Source of the DNA: Primula veris
Taxonomy: Eukaryota; Streptophyta; Magnoliopsida; Ericales; Primulaceae
DNA length: 64,000 bases
NCBI GenBank assembly: GCA_963682055.1
Contig: OY821742.1
Location: 31,467,060-31,531,059 of the forward strand
Direction of reading: 5' to 3'
Positions 13,120-24,815 of this stretch are shown here, piece by piece (positions within the stretch are counted from its first letter, which is position 1; each line of letters begins with the position of its first letter). The translations under genes were made by a program, and so were the position numbers. The notes below the pieces were generated by a model, which saw nothing but the letters and a program-made list of their open reading frames with translations, had not been told where the DNA came from and made no database searches.

Positions 13120-14640
13120 TATTTATGATGTTTTTTTACTTGTCTTTTGTTTCAACTTCCTGTTACTAATAGGATTTTTGTAGCTGATTTTAAATCTATA
13201 CTATTAGTTTATGCTTACAGGGTTTTATAAAGACTTAAAACAATTATTTATAAAATAATCTTATTAATTTATAAAATTATAAAATAATAGTAGATAACTT
13301 TTACAGAAGAATTAAAATAAAAATAACTACCATCTAATTATTAACTTTATCATCAAATTCATCCCCTATGTCTCTCTCTCAACCATAATTGTTACCTCCT
13401 TCCTCAAAAATTCTACCATAACGGGTTACATATATTTTTTTTAGATTCACACCCATCGGGTGGGCAGGTCCGCTACTAAATGTTTATGCTCGCCTCTTTT
13501 TACTTCCAAAAAATAGCTCATCAACTATTTTGATTGTTATTAATATTAAATTTAATAAAAAAAATATTTTTAATTAATATTTAAATATATGATATGATTA
13601 GATATGATTCTAATATATTTTTGTTTGAATTTTTAATGGTTTGAGTTTTTAGATTTAACATTTTTCCTTAATTTTAATTAATATGTATATTTAGGAAAAG
13701 TTCAAATAAGATTCTAATATATTTTTATTTGAGTTTTTAGTATATTAATTTTTTATCATGTTGGATATTTGTATTTTGATTTATCAAATTATAGAATTTT
13801 ATATATATTTGGAAAGATAAATATGTATTTTAAGCGTATGAAATGTGTGAGTTATGTACAACTTGTGGTCTAGCATTACTCGATAAATAAATGACAACAA
13901 AAATTAACAAATGAATCTGTAAATTGATAGAAAAAATTTGAATTTGAAATTTTTTTCAAATTTTTTATTTAAGGTCAATGAGCACTTTACTCTTTTTGAA
14001 ATTTGATATTTTGGCTTGAGAAAACAAAACGATGACCATGACTATTTCAGCGGGTATAATTTTTAGATCATTTTTGTAGATGGCCGTAGCATCACTCAAA
14101 AGAAATTATGACATTAATTTCCATTGAAAATACGAAAAAATTTTGTTTCTTATTCAATTGCGTCTTTCTGGGCATTAATTACTATTGAAAATTAATTACA
14201 ACTAAGTAACACCGTAACACAATAGTTTTGGACGAGCGTAACTGTATTATGCCAACTCAGCTGGTCATTATTTTGGGTAGGATTTTTCGTGTTGAAATAG
14301 CAACACTCTTGTTTTTATAGTAATAAATAGAACGAAACTTATGAGCTTTTTGTATTTGTGTTATGTTTCATGTTCCGGTTTCTAATAGGATTTGTAGCTT
14401 TAAAAAAAATCATTGTTTTTATAGTAATAAATAGAATGAAACTTATGATCTTGTTGTACTTGTATTTTGTTTCAAGTTCCGGTTCTTTCTTAATAGGATT
14501 TGGAGGTGTAAAAAAGGAACATTGTTTTTTTGTAATAATAAAATAAAAAACTTAGCTAAACTTATGATGTTTTTATAATTGTATTATGTTTCAAATCGCG
14601 GTTTCTAATAGAATATATAGCTTTAAAACAATCTTTGTTA
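13120..14640. repeat. Dispersed and tandem copies of an about 105-bp unit
   Basis: Three tandem diverged units lie at about 14318, 14417 and 14523. Each contains ATAGTAATAAATAGAA-like, ACTTATGATNTTNTTGTA-like and TTTCTAATAGGATTTGTAGC-like blocks. A further copy of the same blocks lies at 13120-13190, immediately upstream of the J-like gene promoter. The unit is not recognised as a named family. Confidence 0.6.
13490..13870 (-). repeat. AT-rich interspersed repeat, copy 1 (inverse of 29385-29735)
   Basis: This segment matches the reverse complement of 29385-29735, for example the block AAATTCTATAATTTGATAAA followed in both by a further shared AT-rich stretch. No terminal repeats or target duplications were recognised. 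The pair shows an uncharacterised repeat family present in both orientations in this window. Confidence 0.65.
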
Positions 14641-16139
14641 CTATTATTAGGGTCGGGCAAAAGCCCGAAAAAACCCGAAAAAACCGGAAAAACCGAAAAA
14701 ACAGAACCGAGAAAAACCGAACTGAATAAAACACCCGAAAAAAACCGAAAAAAATCAATTGTGGGTTGAAAATTTGAGTTACACATAGCCAATTATTATA
14801 TTTTGTTATGTATATTTTAATTAGTTAACATTTAATTTAATCATAATTTGTAACTGTTTCAACTTTTAATAACTAAAAAAATCTAATAATTAATATTTTC
14901 ACAATTAGCATTGAGACTAATGTTTGCATAATTATAAGTTATAACAGTTCAGAACTCATATGTACGATATAAAAGAAAATTTTATTATAAATTGTAACTA
15001 TCTAAATAATTACGATACTAACTTTTCATTATTAAATGTTGTATTCCACCTTATTTAAATCTTGTAAAAATACAAATTGACTAAAAAATACTCATAAATA
15101 GTTTATCTTTTATCATTTTACTACATCATTTTACTACATCATTTTACTCATTTTTCTAATAATTAGTGGACGTGTAATTTGAAAAATGATTCAAAGGTAA
15201 CGTGTTAGATTAAACAGAGTATGTGATTAAACTAGGTGAATAATAATTATTCATAACGTTTTAGACCTATTATATTCATGTATTAATAGTTATTGAACAT
15301 ATACAAATATTTACATTTTTTTTAAAGTAAAATTTACGCTTTTAATGTCCGCATTTACACTTTAGTAAAGCTCTCATGAAAACGCTTCATCGATGCTATA
15401 GCGTTTTAAAACATTGATAAAATGTAACTATGACCGGCCCTAAACTTGACGTCATTTAGTCGAGTCAAGATTTAGTGCGTTTTTTAATTTTAGAGGTGAA
15501 TGTTGATATGATTTTTTTAAATAAAGTAAACATTTATAAAAATGTGACATGGAATGTGAAAGTAATGGAGGCACATTTGGAAATACAATTTAACTTGAGC
15601 AACTCAATGTAATTTGTTCTTTATTATTTGTTAAAAGAGTGTCACAATGTAAAGTTTTATGACTCAAATAAAAAATATATTTAATTTCTGATGATTAATA
15701 TGTAACTGCCACACCTTATGGTAATTATGCACACTAGACTTAATTTAAAATCAATCTATCAATTGTGAACGATAATAACTGCCTCATGTATTAAGCCAGC
15801 CTCACTGCATTAAATCATTTTTACTAGAGATTGTTGAGAGAAGAAGCTCCCTATAAGAATACTCCTTATAGGAGTAAACACCCTGTAAGAATAAAAATGT
15901 ATGGTCCCGACTTGAGACCAGTTATAAATAGGAATAAACTCCACATTGTAATAAGTCATACTTTTTTCGGGTCCCGTCTTAATAAAAATTCCTTCATATA
16001 GTAATAAATGACATTATATTGAAATATATATATATATATATATATCGTTACATTAAGTTCAACATTTTGTAAAATATTTATCTGTTGTTGTTTGTGACAT
16101 TCATTTGATTTTGTTGATAGTTACTACATCTTTCAAATT
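13871..16139. other. Gene-poor AT-rich DNA with simple repeats
   Basis: No gene recognised. It contains a C/G-bearing A-rich simple repeat of the AAACCG type at 14649-14755, a small TTTTACTACATCA tandem at 15118-15155, and a TA microsatellite at 16024-16045. A segment at 15840-15985 with TTATAAATAGG followed by a conserved-looking leader could be a remnant of an LTR, but no partner was found. Confidence 0.5.
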
Positions 16140-16427
16140 TCACGTACGTAATAACTCATCAGCATGAACTCCGTATTGTTGAAGCCAAAATATTTCTAAT
16201 TTGTCAAGCATGCTTAAAGCTTCTTGACACGAAACTTTTGGTATTTTTATATTATCATCCTCCGGATTATCTCCCTGCTCTTCTAACCTAATTGTTGTAA
16301 TGATTTCTTCTTCGGTTAAAGCGTGCGTGACTTGTTTCTCACTTGTATGATTAAGAAAGACATCAATATCCATTTGGTTAGTGTAGTGAAGTTCTTTAAG
16401 CTGATTACTCAAATCTGTAAGTATCAT
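16140..16427 (-). pseudogene. C-terminal fragment of a pogo/Tigger-like (DDE) transposase
   Basis: A 95-residue frame resembles the tail of plant CENP-B/Tigger-type DDE transposases, which after the catalytic domain carry a motif like NxMDIDxxLN, then TEEEII, an acidic PEDD stretch, and an amphipathic helix with LEIFWLQQ. Here NQMDIDVFLNH, LTEEEIITTI, NPEDDN and LDKLEIFWLQQ appear in that order. The catalytic domain is missing, so it is a relic. It was recognised by pattern only; a profile search would be needed to confirm it. Confidence 0.5.
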
Positions 16428-16654
16428 TTAATTCTCTTCATCCATAGAAGAAACTTGATGACTTTACAACTTTCAAAATACATGTATTTGTTCTCCAAAA
16501 TACATGTATTTGTTCTAAACTAGATACATGTATCTTTTTTATGTACATACATAAGTCTTTTGATATTTTCTATGTAAAACTGCACTTAAGACTAAATTCA
16601 CTATAGTCATACTTTTAGTATGATGCCAAGGGTATGACTATAGTGAGTTTCTAC

Positions 16655-16690
16655 TATATATATATATATACATATATATATATCAATGTA
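16655..16690. repeat. (TA)n microsatellite
   Basis: A TA-dinucleotide run with short interruptions between the pogo-like fragment and the copia element. It has no other visible role. Confidence 0.85.
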
Positions 16691-16954
16691 AAAAGTCCCC
16701 TTGCAACAAAAGTAATGTGTGGGTGTCATAGATATTCCTTAATTTTGAACAACATTAATATGTTGTACGAAATATTGATAACATCGGAAAAATATGACAG
16801 ATTTGTCCAGTTACAATTGGTTTAGGGAGTTCGTTTGAATCTTCACTAAAAATTCATTTCCCAACAATTATTGTCAAGTATAATATCATCGATAGTACTA
16901 TGTTGTGTATGTTTTTGGTTTTTATAAAGGTAATGGGGGTAACAATATAATTGC

Positions 16955-17186
16955 TGTTGTAAGTCAAATTAGCTCAACGTATATATGTATATAGAGAAAT
17001 ATAAACATGTATATAGAGAGAGAAGATGTAGCTTTTATATATATCGAATATATTCAAAAGTGACTCATGAAACCTCTTTATAAACTAGAGTAAATGAGAG
17101 TTACAACATCTACATTATGACAAGAATACGTAACGGTTGTAACTGCTATACAATAATGGACATACACATAAATATGTTTTACAACA
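16955..17186 (-). repeat. 3' LTR of the copia element, about 232 bp
   Basis: Bounded by inverted TGTTGTAA/TTACAACA ends on the minus strand. It contains TA-rich and GAGA-rich stretches that are repeated in the 22.5-23.0-kb copy. The partner copy lacks roughly 45 bp at the outer end. Confidence 0.8.
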
Positions 17187-17289
17187 CTCCCTATTGGATG
17201 TCCATTTACATACATCTTAGTTCTTTCGTTTTCATGCAGTCGATCGAGTCGATGTTCATTCACAGATGCCAACACATAAAACCTTGGTT

Positions 17290-17720
17290 CCGGAAAACCC
17301 GGTGAGTGACAAAAACCGGACCATAGGACAAAATGGTGTTGCCGAATGGAGTGGGCTGAAACACTATACAAGTGCATGAATGTACTGACTAGAACATATG
17401 TGCCTCGTTAAAACCTTGCCAATAAAACCCGGTGGAAAAAAATTGGTCGAATGACAAAAGAGTACACAACTGTCAGTAGTACCAGGGAAATAACCATACA
17501 CGATATGGCTTATTAAAACCTCGTTAGAGAAAATCCAGTGGGACAAAACTCTAATCGAATGACAAAAGAGTGCACGATGGTTAGAAGTATACAACCAGAT
17601 ACTCCCCCTGATTTCACCAATCCTTAGTGAGAACGTTGATTAGAAATGTGTCTCATTAAAAAAACTTTGTTAAGATAAACCATGTGGGACAAACTCTTGA
17701 TTTAAGAACAAATGAATACA
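17290..17720. repeat. Diverged about 110-bp tandem cassettes next to the copia 3' LTR
   Basis: At least three related cassettes repeat the order TTAAAACCT..., AAACCCGGTGG-like, GACAAAACTC-like, then TCGAATGACAAAAGAGT. They start near 17290, 17402 and 17512, with a weaker one near 17650. On the coding (minus) strand they are in the 3' untranslated region just before the polypurine tract. Confidence 0.65.
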
Positions 17721-18189
17721 CTCACACAAGTGTTAACCAACACGAGCATATATCAGGATGCTCTCTTTCACTTGCATACGACCGGATGCAAGGATTTTTG
17801 CTAAGTAGTCATACAAGATAGATAAACATGCATCAAGATGCTCCCCCTAACTTTCACACAACTGGATGCAAGGACTTCGTATTCATAACAATAGTACGAT
17901 TATTCATCGGTAGGCTTCATTTATACATGCACACACCTGGGTGCTGTTAAAATTCACACATCTGATGGAATAGGAACGAGCATTCGACATGATACTTTTG
18001 TACTTCATATGTGAAGATTTAGTTTGGTGAAATATACTCAATGGCATAATCTAATCATGTGTATGTTGATCGATAACAACAACTTGCCCTCAAATATGAC
18101 AATTGCTTCATCTAGATCGTCAGACAGATACATGTACTTCATATATGGCTAATAACAGCTTGAAACATATAAACTCTCTAGTCGTCTCA

Positions 18190-18520
18190 TATAGTACGAG
18201 TAGATATGAGTGATTCATTTGGAGTCTTACCAAGACCTCCAAGATATCGCCATATTCCTAATGGTAAAGACATAACCATGGTAGGAATATCACTTATGTG
18301 GGTCTGATAAGTAACTGGCATCGGTATAACCGAAAAGGGGGGCATTAAGTCAAGTACCAAATGGGAAAGATACACTCGACAACGCAAAAGGATAAGACAA
18401 GTCATCATCCATAGTTACCTTAAATTAATGGGAAAATGTCTTTAATGCCCTTTCGGTGGCAGTGTGTTAGCGCGATTCTGTATCGAGCTAGACAATTCAC
18501 AGCAGACGAGATGTTCATCC
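18190..18520 (-). pseudogene. Copia RNase H remnant
   Basis: Read on the minus strand, the fragments AVNCLARY, then GIKDIF and, after a break, GYTDASYLSDPHKS match in order the RNase H region of plant Ty1/copia pol, which normally has AVNLLARYS, WNGIKHIL and GYADAGYLSDPHK. The pieces are in different frames with stop codons between them, so the domain is dead. This fixes the element as copia and its coding strand as minus. Confidence 0.75.
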
Positions 18521-21500
18521 TAGCACATCAGACCAAGTACAATGATGCGGTTATTGTCCTCATATATGAACATCATAGTTCGATATCTCTTCATCGTCAG
18601 TTCAGGGACGCAATGGATCTATATAAATGGATTATGATCGAACGATCATAGGAGAATGTGACGAATTAACGTAATGATAACTAAAGCATCATAACACCTT
18701 TTAGATGTCGTCTGAATCATAGAATTAGATTCTTTTTTACGGGACTCGATCATTAGGCCGAGTCACTACCATGTCTTTCCAAGATCCTTTATCTCGAAGG
18801 CAAATCCTAACGTGGATTGCTTCAAATCACGCAATGGCATAATACTTGTTCAAGTATCCCAAGCTGATCAAGTACTCAATTAAGCAGGGATACCACACCC
18901 ACTTGGATTATTTTAACCCATACAGTGAACGTCTCATTCAATTGATAACGTGTTCTGAGGCTAGTAACTAATTAATTCAAGCATATGAAGTTCAACTAGG
19001 ACCTTCATCAACATCTCTCTATCTAAATCCCCAGAGAGATAAAACCATGACCATAGTCAAAGGCTGCATACTTAGTTTTTTTGGAAACTACTAAACTAGT
19101 AAAGTAGGTGGCCATTATATCGTCCATTATGAGAAAATAAACCATCTCGCAATCAATTCCAAGGTATGAGAGAAGCCTTGTGCTAAGAGGCGAGCAATGT
19201 ACATCCTTATTATTCTCATCACGCTTCCTTACGAATACTCAAATAAAAGAACCCATTTAACATTGGACGGTGTTGGAGCTACATGTCCGAACACTCTTTT
19301 ACTAAGGAATTCTACTTGGATTGTGAGTTTCCATAAGGTCGGTCTATTCTTCGTTGACTTCAGGCAACGATATGTGGTTCCTTGTCATCATTTGCTCATA
19401 TTATCAGTCGTCACCGAATATATGAACAAGTAAGCAATGACAGACTCGTTTTTCTTCAATATCGTCTAAGATATCATGATCAACAGATTTTTGAGATTCT
19501 CAAGATGAGGAGGAATCACTCATCTCATTGATCCTTTCTAATCTCGTGCGACAAATGAGTTTTAGTTCACCACTTCTGGGACTGAACGAATTCAGAACCG
19601 ATCAACTTCCTCATTACATGGGAAGGACTACAGACTAACGGCCAACGACAACGTCATTTGCTTGGCGGGTTCGACCAAAGCAACGTGTTTTGACAGGAAC
19701 ACAACGTCCAATAGGGACGACTATCCTTGCAAGCAATTTGTAGCTGATATATATATAATCTCGTGACATTTCATAAATTTCCAAGTGTGTTTGGCACTAA
19801 TTTAGACTTGGGGGAATCTATGCACGCACTTATCACTTAGTACATTTTGGGGATCAGACTAAGACTAAGTGGGTTATTGGCACGTTATTTCACGTCGTTC
19901 CTTTTCAACGTTAACATGCAAATCTCCCATAATGACAAGGAGTACTGTCTTAGCAATGTCACTTTCGCATGTCATGTCATAAAGAGATCACTTGCCAAGT
20001 TAACTCTATCAAATGATAGGCATGAGATACATAATTGACATATGTTCCCTTCAGAGATCCATATTTTGAACGCTTTAATGACTCAATCAATGTCTATGGG
20101 CCTCATAACGGACCAATGCAATAGTACATCATAACCACACACGGAAATAGGAATCTTGATGCGCAAGACCAAGAAGTGTGTGCAATCATTTGTAGTCGCA
20201 TCATCAAACTTTCCGTGAGTTCATTTGGGTCTGAACATAATCGGTAGGATGTTCAATTCAATTCCCAAACTTAAGTAATTCAAATCGAAATTTGGATTCT
20301 TACTTTTTGGCATTATCAAGTTGACTGGACTTTTCAGAATAATCCGGATCAAGAGCTATCAATTTAATGATAGGGCTAAGAGTTTGGGAAGTGCTGCATT
20401 TCTGTGGACAACAATAAAATGTGACCTTATTGTCGATGCATCAACCACAACCATAGACATCATCACGTCTAACACGTGACGGCGAAATAACATTAACGCC
20501 TTAGCTTTCATCTCGTGAGTAACAACAAACTCGTGTTTTACTCATTAAAGATGACATTTAAAAAATTTGGAAATCACATGTTCACACATCAGGGTAACTA
20601 ATATATGGCGACAAAATAACATCACCGTCTAAACAATCATTTAGCAAGTATACTTTGCGATTTTGCTCATCATAGATGACATCCAACTAGTGTTGGGAGT
20701 TCTAGATTAGTTATCATATAAAATGACGGGTTTATATGTTTATGGTTTGCATAAGCACAAACTTTGTTTCGGAACGGCAGGTTCGAAAAATTGTAGTTTT
20801 GCGTTCAAGTGAATAGTTTCTCATTGATCGAACGACAGACCAATACTGAGACAACAATTTGGTGATGTTAGTATATAGACACACTCGGGGAACTTATTAT
20901 TTACTCAACCCCTTTCGGTAGCTCTACTTGAACACGACCAGGAAAGACTTTGAGGGTGGAGGACACGGATGCCACTTAAAACCCGACCTCATTAGGATTT
21001 TGACGTCCGCCTATATCTTTCCTAGACATCGTATCCAAATAGGTGAGCTTATTTGAGGAAAATTTATAATTATTCCAACTTAAAATATATACCGGTTTCA
21101 CATATTTGTGTGCAAAAAAATTAAACTCACACATGCTATTCGTTAGATAGACATAGCTTAAAAATAAAACCGAACACAACTATAGAAGCCACGGGTTTAC
21201 ATAATCCACGTATACATGCTTGCTTATTTGATATGATTTTATGTTATCAGTTAAGACCAAATTAACTAATTGGTTGTACTAAGTTGATTTTTATCTAATA
21301 TGTTCAACGGTGAATTAATGTACATCAGGCTTAGTGTATAAAAATGGCACATGCAATATACAACTTCAATTTGAATGTTATTGACCATTATAACTTAGCA
21401 AGCATGGGCAACAGATTTACGCAAGAATTAGCAAATACTTAAAATGATTTACTTTTGTCACCTACATAATTACTTATACACATGTGTTGTTTGTATATAA

Positions 21501-22524
21501 GGGTGCAATACAGGACTACAAGTGTAATTTCAGTAAACTCAACTCAGTTACAAATTTATTACATAGTCAGTCCATATTAACTAGAACATTACATATTAGT
21601 CCTTCAGGTATTTGTACATATTAGTCCATAGTTTTCGTCAGTGTACATACTAGTCTTACTATTTTCAGTATGTTACATGTTTTAGAAACTAATTAGTTTT
21701 GGGTTTACCATTAAAACATGCAATTTTTCAGTTGACAAAGTAACAGAGAAACTATTTGGTTTCTAACAGTACTGCAATATGAATAAGTTATAATAACATG
21801 TGATAAGTGTAACGTATAGCCTTTATATCACTAGCTAGCAATTTCAGTTACATATTTTGGAAATTAATCAGTTTTTGGTTTATCATTATAACATGCCATT
21901 TCCGTTTCTAAATACATAACTATGTACAAATTTGGACCAAACATGTATAAATTAATACACAAATACTGTTGTGTATAGAGTGGTGTAACACATGGATCAT
22001 GGGTGTAATTGAATAAGTTCAGTTACAGCCTTATTACAAAGGCAATCCAAAAGTTTCAGATCAGTTACAGAATAGTCCTACATGTTTCGATGTATTACAG
22101 AACAGTCCCTACAGTTTCTGTAAGTCACATATTCAGTACGACATAATCATATATCTTATTAATACAAGTTTTAACTCGTTTTTAGGTGACATACATGGGT
22201 TATAATAGCTATTTTTTTATCAAACTAAACCATATATCATGTGATATACATTCTAAACATGAAATTTTCGGTTTTATTCTTGATTAAACATGCAATTTCT
22301 ACGTTTTATACAAATAAAAAGTATGTACCGTTCTCATGTTATGTTGGTGAAGGTCGATATAACAAATTACCCAAATCTTTCAAAAAATTTATACTCAATC
22401 TCCACGATTGATATCCCGATCTCCGAGCAAAAAAAAAACCTCAATCTTCAAGCAAGAAATGGTCCAAATGCTCCGGCTAAACGATTTATTATTGGGTTTT
22501 TTTTCAAGCAAAGTGCCGATAACG
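18521..22524 (-). other. Degenerate interior of the copia element
   Basis: No long ORF. By position this should hold the remains of RT, integrase, protease and gag of the minus-strand copia element, but I could not align particular stretches with confidence. The right-hand part (21.4-22.5 kb) has repeated short blocks such as ACATATTAGTCC and GTTACAGNNTAGTCC and is probably the untranslated leader. Confidence 0.45.
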
Positions 22525-23016
22525 TGTTGTAAGTCAAATTAGCTCAACGTATATATAAATACTAGTAAAAGTTACCCACGAGTTGCGTGTGATACGCGTA
22601 ATGGCATAAATATCGTAATATATTTTATTTTGCACATAATATTCAGATTTGGTATTATTTATTGTAGTTATATAGGTTAAAACGAATTGTTAATTAATTT
22701 AGGCTACTGCGTAATTAGAAAAATATAGTGAGGATAATTTTTTAATTAATTATATTAGTTATATTGGTAATTATTAAAACATAGTGAGGGTATTTTTGGA
22801 AAAATTTGGTAAAATTGGGGAGACTCATTTTTCTTGGGTTGACTTATTATAATAGAATGATGTATATAGAGAAATATAAACATGTATATAGAGAGAGAAG
22901 ATATAGCTTTTATATATATCGAATATATCCAAAAGTGACTCATGAAACCTCTTTATAAATTTACAAACTAGAGAAAATGAGAGTTTATATTATGAAAATA
23001 ATACGTAATGGTTGTA
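22525..23016 (-). repeat. 5' LTR of the copia element, truncated and interrupted
   Basis: It matches the other LTR from 22525 to 22561 and from 22861 to about 23016. The 299 bp between are a Helitron-like insertion. About 45 bp at the outer (upstream) end, present in the other LTR, are missing here. Confidence 0.8.
22562..22860 (-). mobile_element. Small non-autonomous Helitron inside the copia LTR
   Basis: The 299-bp insert is absent from the sister LTR. On the minus strand it begins TCATTCTATTATAATAAG and ends CTAG. The base before it is A and the base after it is T, the A/T insertion site rule of Helitrons, and it has neither terminal inverted repeats nor a target duplication. About 12 nt before the CTAG end lies CACGCAACTCGTG, a short imperfect stem like the 3' hairpin of plant Helitrons. 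It encodes nothing. Confidence 0.75.
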
Positions 23017-23918
23017 TTAGAAGAAGTGTGAAAATTTTAGCAAAGATAAAAAGAAGAATTAATTATCAAGAGCATTCGAAAGGACAATTAACATTGTTTT
23101 GTTGTGCTTTGTATTAGGACTTTGGATACAGGAGAATCTTAGGTGATCATGCATAAGTATGTACCAGTTTTAGCTTGAATCAGAAACAGGGGAAAAGAAG
23201 CGTGTGCCAAGTGACTTAACAATAGCAAAAGAAGCAAACCAACAATTCTGGTAGCAAGGTTTGTTTTTTCAATTCCTACTTTTCTTCAATGTTTAACTCT
23301 ATATATTTTCTTTATCGACTGCTTATGCATGATAACATTGTTCCGAAGACAATAAAGTATTTTTTAATTGTGAATATCGAGTCAGATTGCACAGCGGAAA
23401 AAACGTGGCCAGAGTTTTAGATTTAGTATGTACGTATATTATCAAAAATAATTTTGTTTTATCGTATAGATTTAAATCATACCGAATAATAGAAGAGAAA
23501 AAATGGTGGTTGTGAGATGTAACATATCGCCTTTAACTCTCCTAGTTTATTCATGATCTACCACTTTGCTCTTTAAAAGAGTGTGGACTTTCTCTCTAGA
23601 GGCAATCTCGAAAATATAGTTATGAAAACTTATCTCTGCTAATAAAAATGTCGTGTTATATGTAGGCTAAGATAGAAACTTGTAGGCTGATTATGATAGA
23701 GTTCCTTAAAAAGATTTCGTGGTATAATATATCTTTAAAACTCAAGATATGCACAATCAATTTAAATTGTGATTTATTCCACTAAACATCACGAATGGTC
23801 TATCTACCATAATCTGAATATTTAATTTGTTTTAATTATCAAACATGTTTATTATCTCATCACATACATATTAATGAGATACTCATTTATTACATTCCAT
23901 TAATTAAGGATAAATTAA
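23017..23918. other. AT-rich DNA without a recognised gene
   Basis: No ORF, RNA gene or clear element end recognised between the copia LTR and the possible DNA transposon that follows. Confidence 0.5.
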
Positions 23919-24806
23919 TAAAACACTACTTTTGAAACTAAATTAACAAAAATATACCCAAAAATTTCTAATTAACAAAAATATATCCAAAATTTCATAC
24001 CCTAATTTGTATATTTCATACCCTTATTCCAAAAGTTCATACCTTTATTTCAAAAGTTCATACACTAATTTGTATATTTCATACACTTATTCCAAAAGTT
24101 GATACTTTAATTTGTATTTTTCATACCTTTATTACAAAATATCATACCGTTATTTCAAAAGTTTATATCCTGATTTGTAAATTTCACCCATATTTTCAAA
24201 ATTCATACCCAAATTTAAATAATTCACATCCTTGCTTATATAATTTTCAACTTCATACGCTTAATTCACGTAATTCATACACTTATTTTTCAACATTATA
24301 AACTAATTAACAAATACAACTCTTACCCGTTCTCCGATCTCGAACTACCACGTCGTCGTCGTGGGCCTCTCATTCGACGATCGCATCTTCGTCGACATCA
24401 AACTCGAGTTTTCGATCTTGCTCTATACCCTCGCCGCCCATTGTTATAGATGTGTCTGTCTCAATCTCCACGGAAGAGAGAGATGAAGGAGAAGAAAAAG
24501 ATTGGAAAAATAGAGCTATGATGGAGAGAGAGATCGAAAAGAGAGAGCAATCATGAGAGATCGAAGAGAGTGAGAATGAGGAGGAGAGATATTGAAAGGA
24601 TGGAGAAGAAGGAGAGAGAGATTGGAGAGAGGGTGAGAGGAGGAGAAAGTGAAAGGATGAGAGAGATGAAAGAGATTGGGAGACATGAATCAGCTTTTTT
24701 GTTTTTTATTAATTATTAATTGAAAGTATGTTTTTGATAATTTAACTTCTGAGAGTATGTTTTTATTAATATAATAGGTGTAGGGTATGTTTATGTTAAT
24801 TGCCCC
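23919..24806. mobile_element. Possible non-autonomous DNA transposon with subterminal repeats
   Basis: AACAAAAATATACCC-like words at the left (from about 23945) recur inverted at the right (GGGTATGTTTATGTTAATT, ending about 24800), and each side has two or more copies. A 9-bp word ATAAATTAA flanks the segment (23910-23918 and 24807-24815), the length of a Mutator-type duplication, though it is so AT-rich it may be chance. Inside are an about 60-bp degenerate tandem (TTCATACNCTTATTNCAAAAG, 23990-24300), a GC-richer patch at 24330-24470, and a GA-rich tract at 24476-24690. No transposase is present. Confidence 0.35.
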
Positions 24807-24815
24807 ATAAATTAA

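Larger units (their letters stand above)
16955..23016 (-). mobile_element. Decayed Ty1/copia LTR retrotransposon
   Basis: Direct repeats at 16955-17186 and 22525-23016 (the latter interrupted) share the terminus TGTTGTAAGTCAAATTAGCT and long internal identity. On the minus strand the intact LTR runs TGTTGTAAAACA to TTACAACA. A purine tract (AATAGGGAG) precedes it. The other LTR is followed by ACGTTATCGGCAC, the region where many plant copia elements have ACGTTATCAGCACG. RNase H remnants lie at about 18290-18520 on the minus strand. The interior has no long ORF, so the copy is old and dead. Target duplications could not be identified because the outer edge of the 5' LTR is truncated. Confidence 0.8.

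Noticed and set aside
15840..15985. Possible solo LTR with TTATAAATAGG
   Set aside because: No partner LTR, no clear TG...CA ends and no target duplication.
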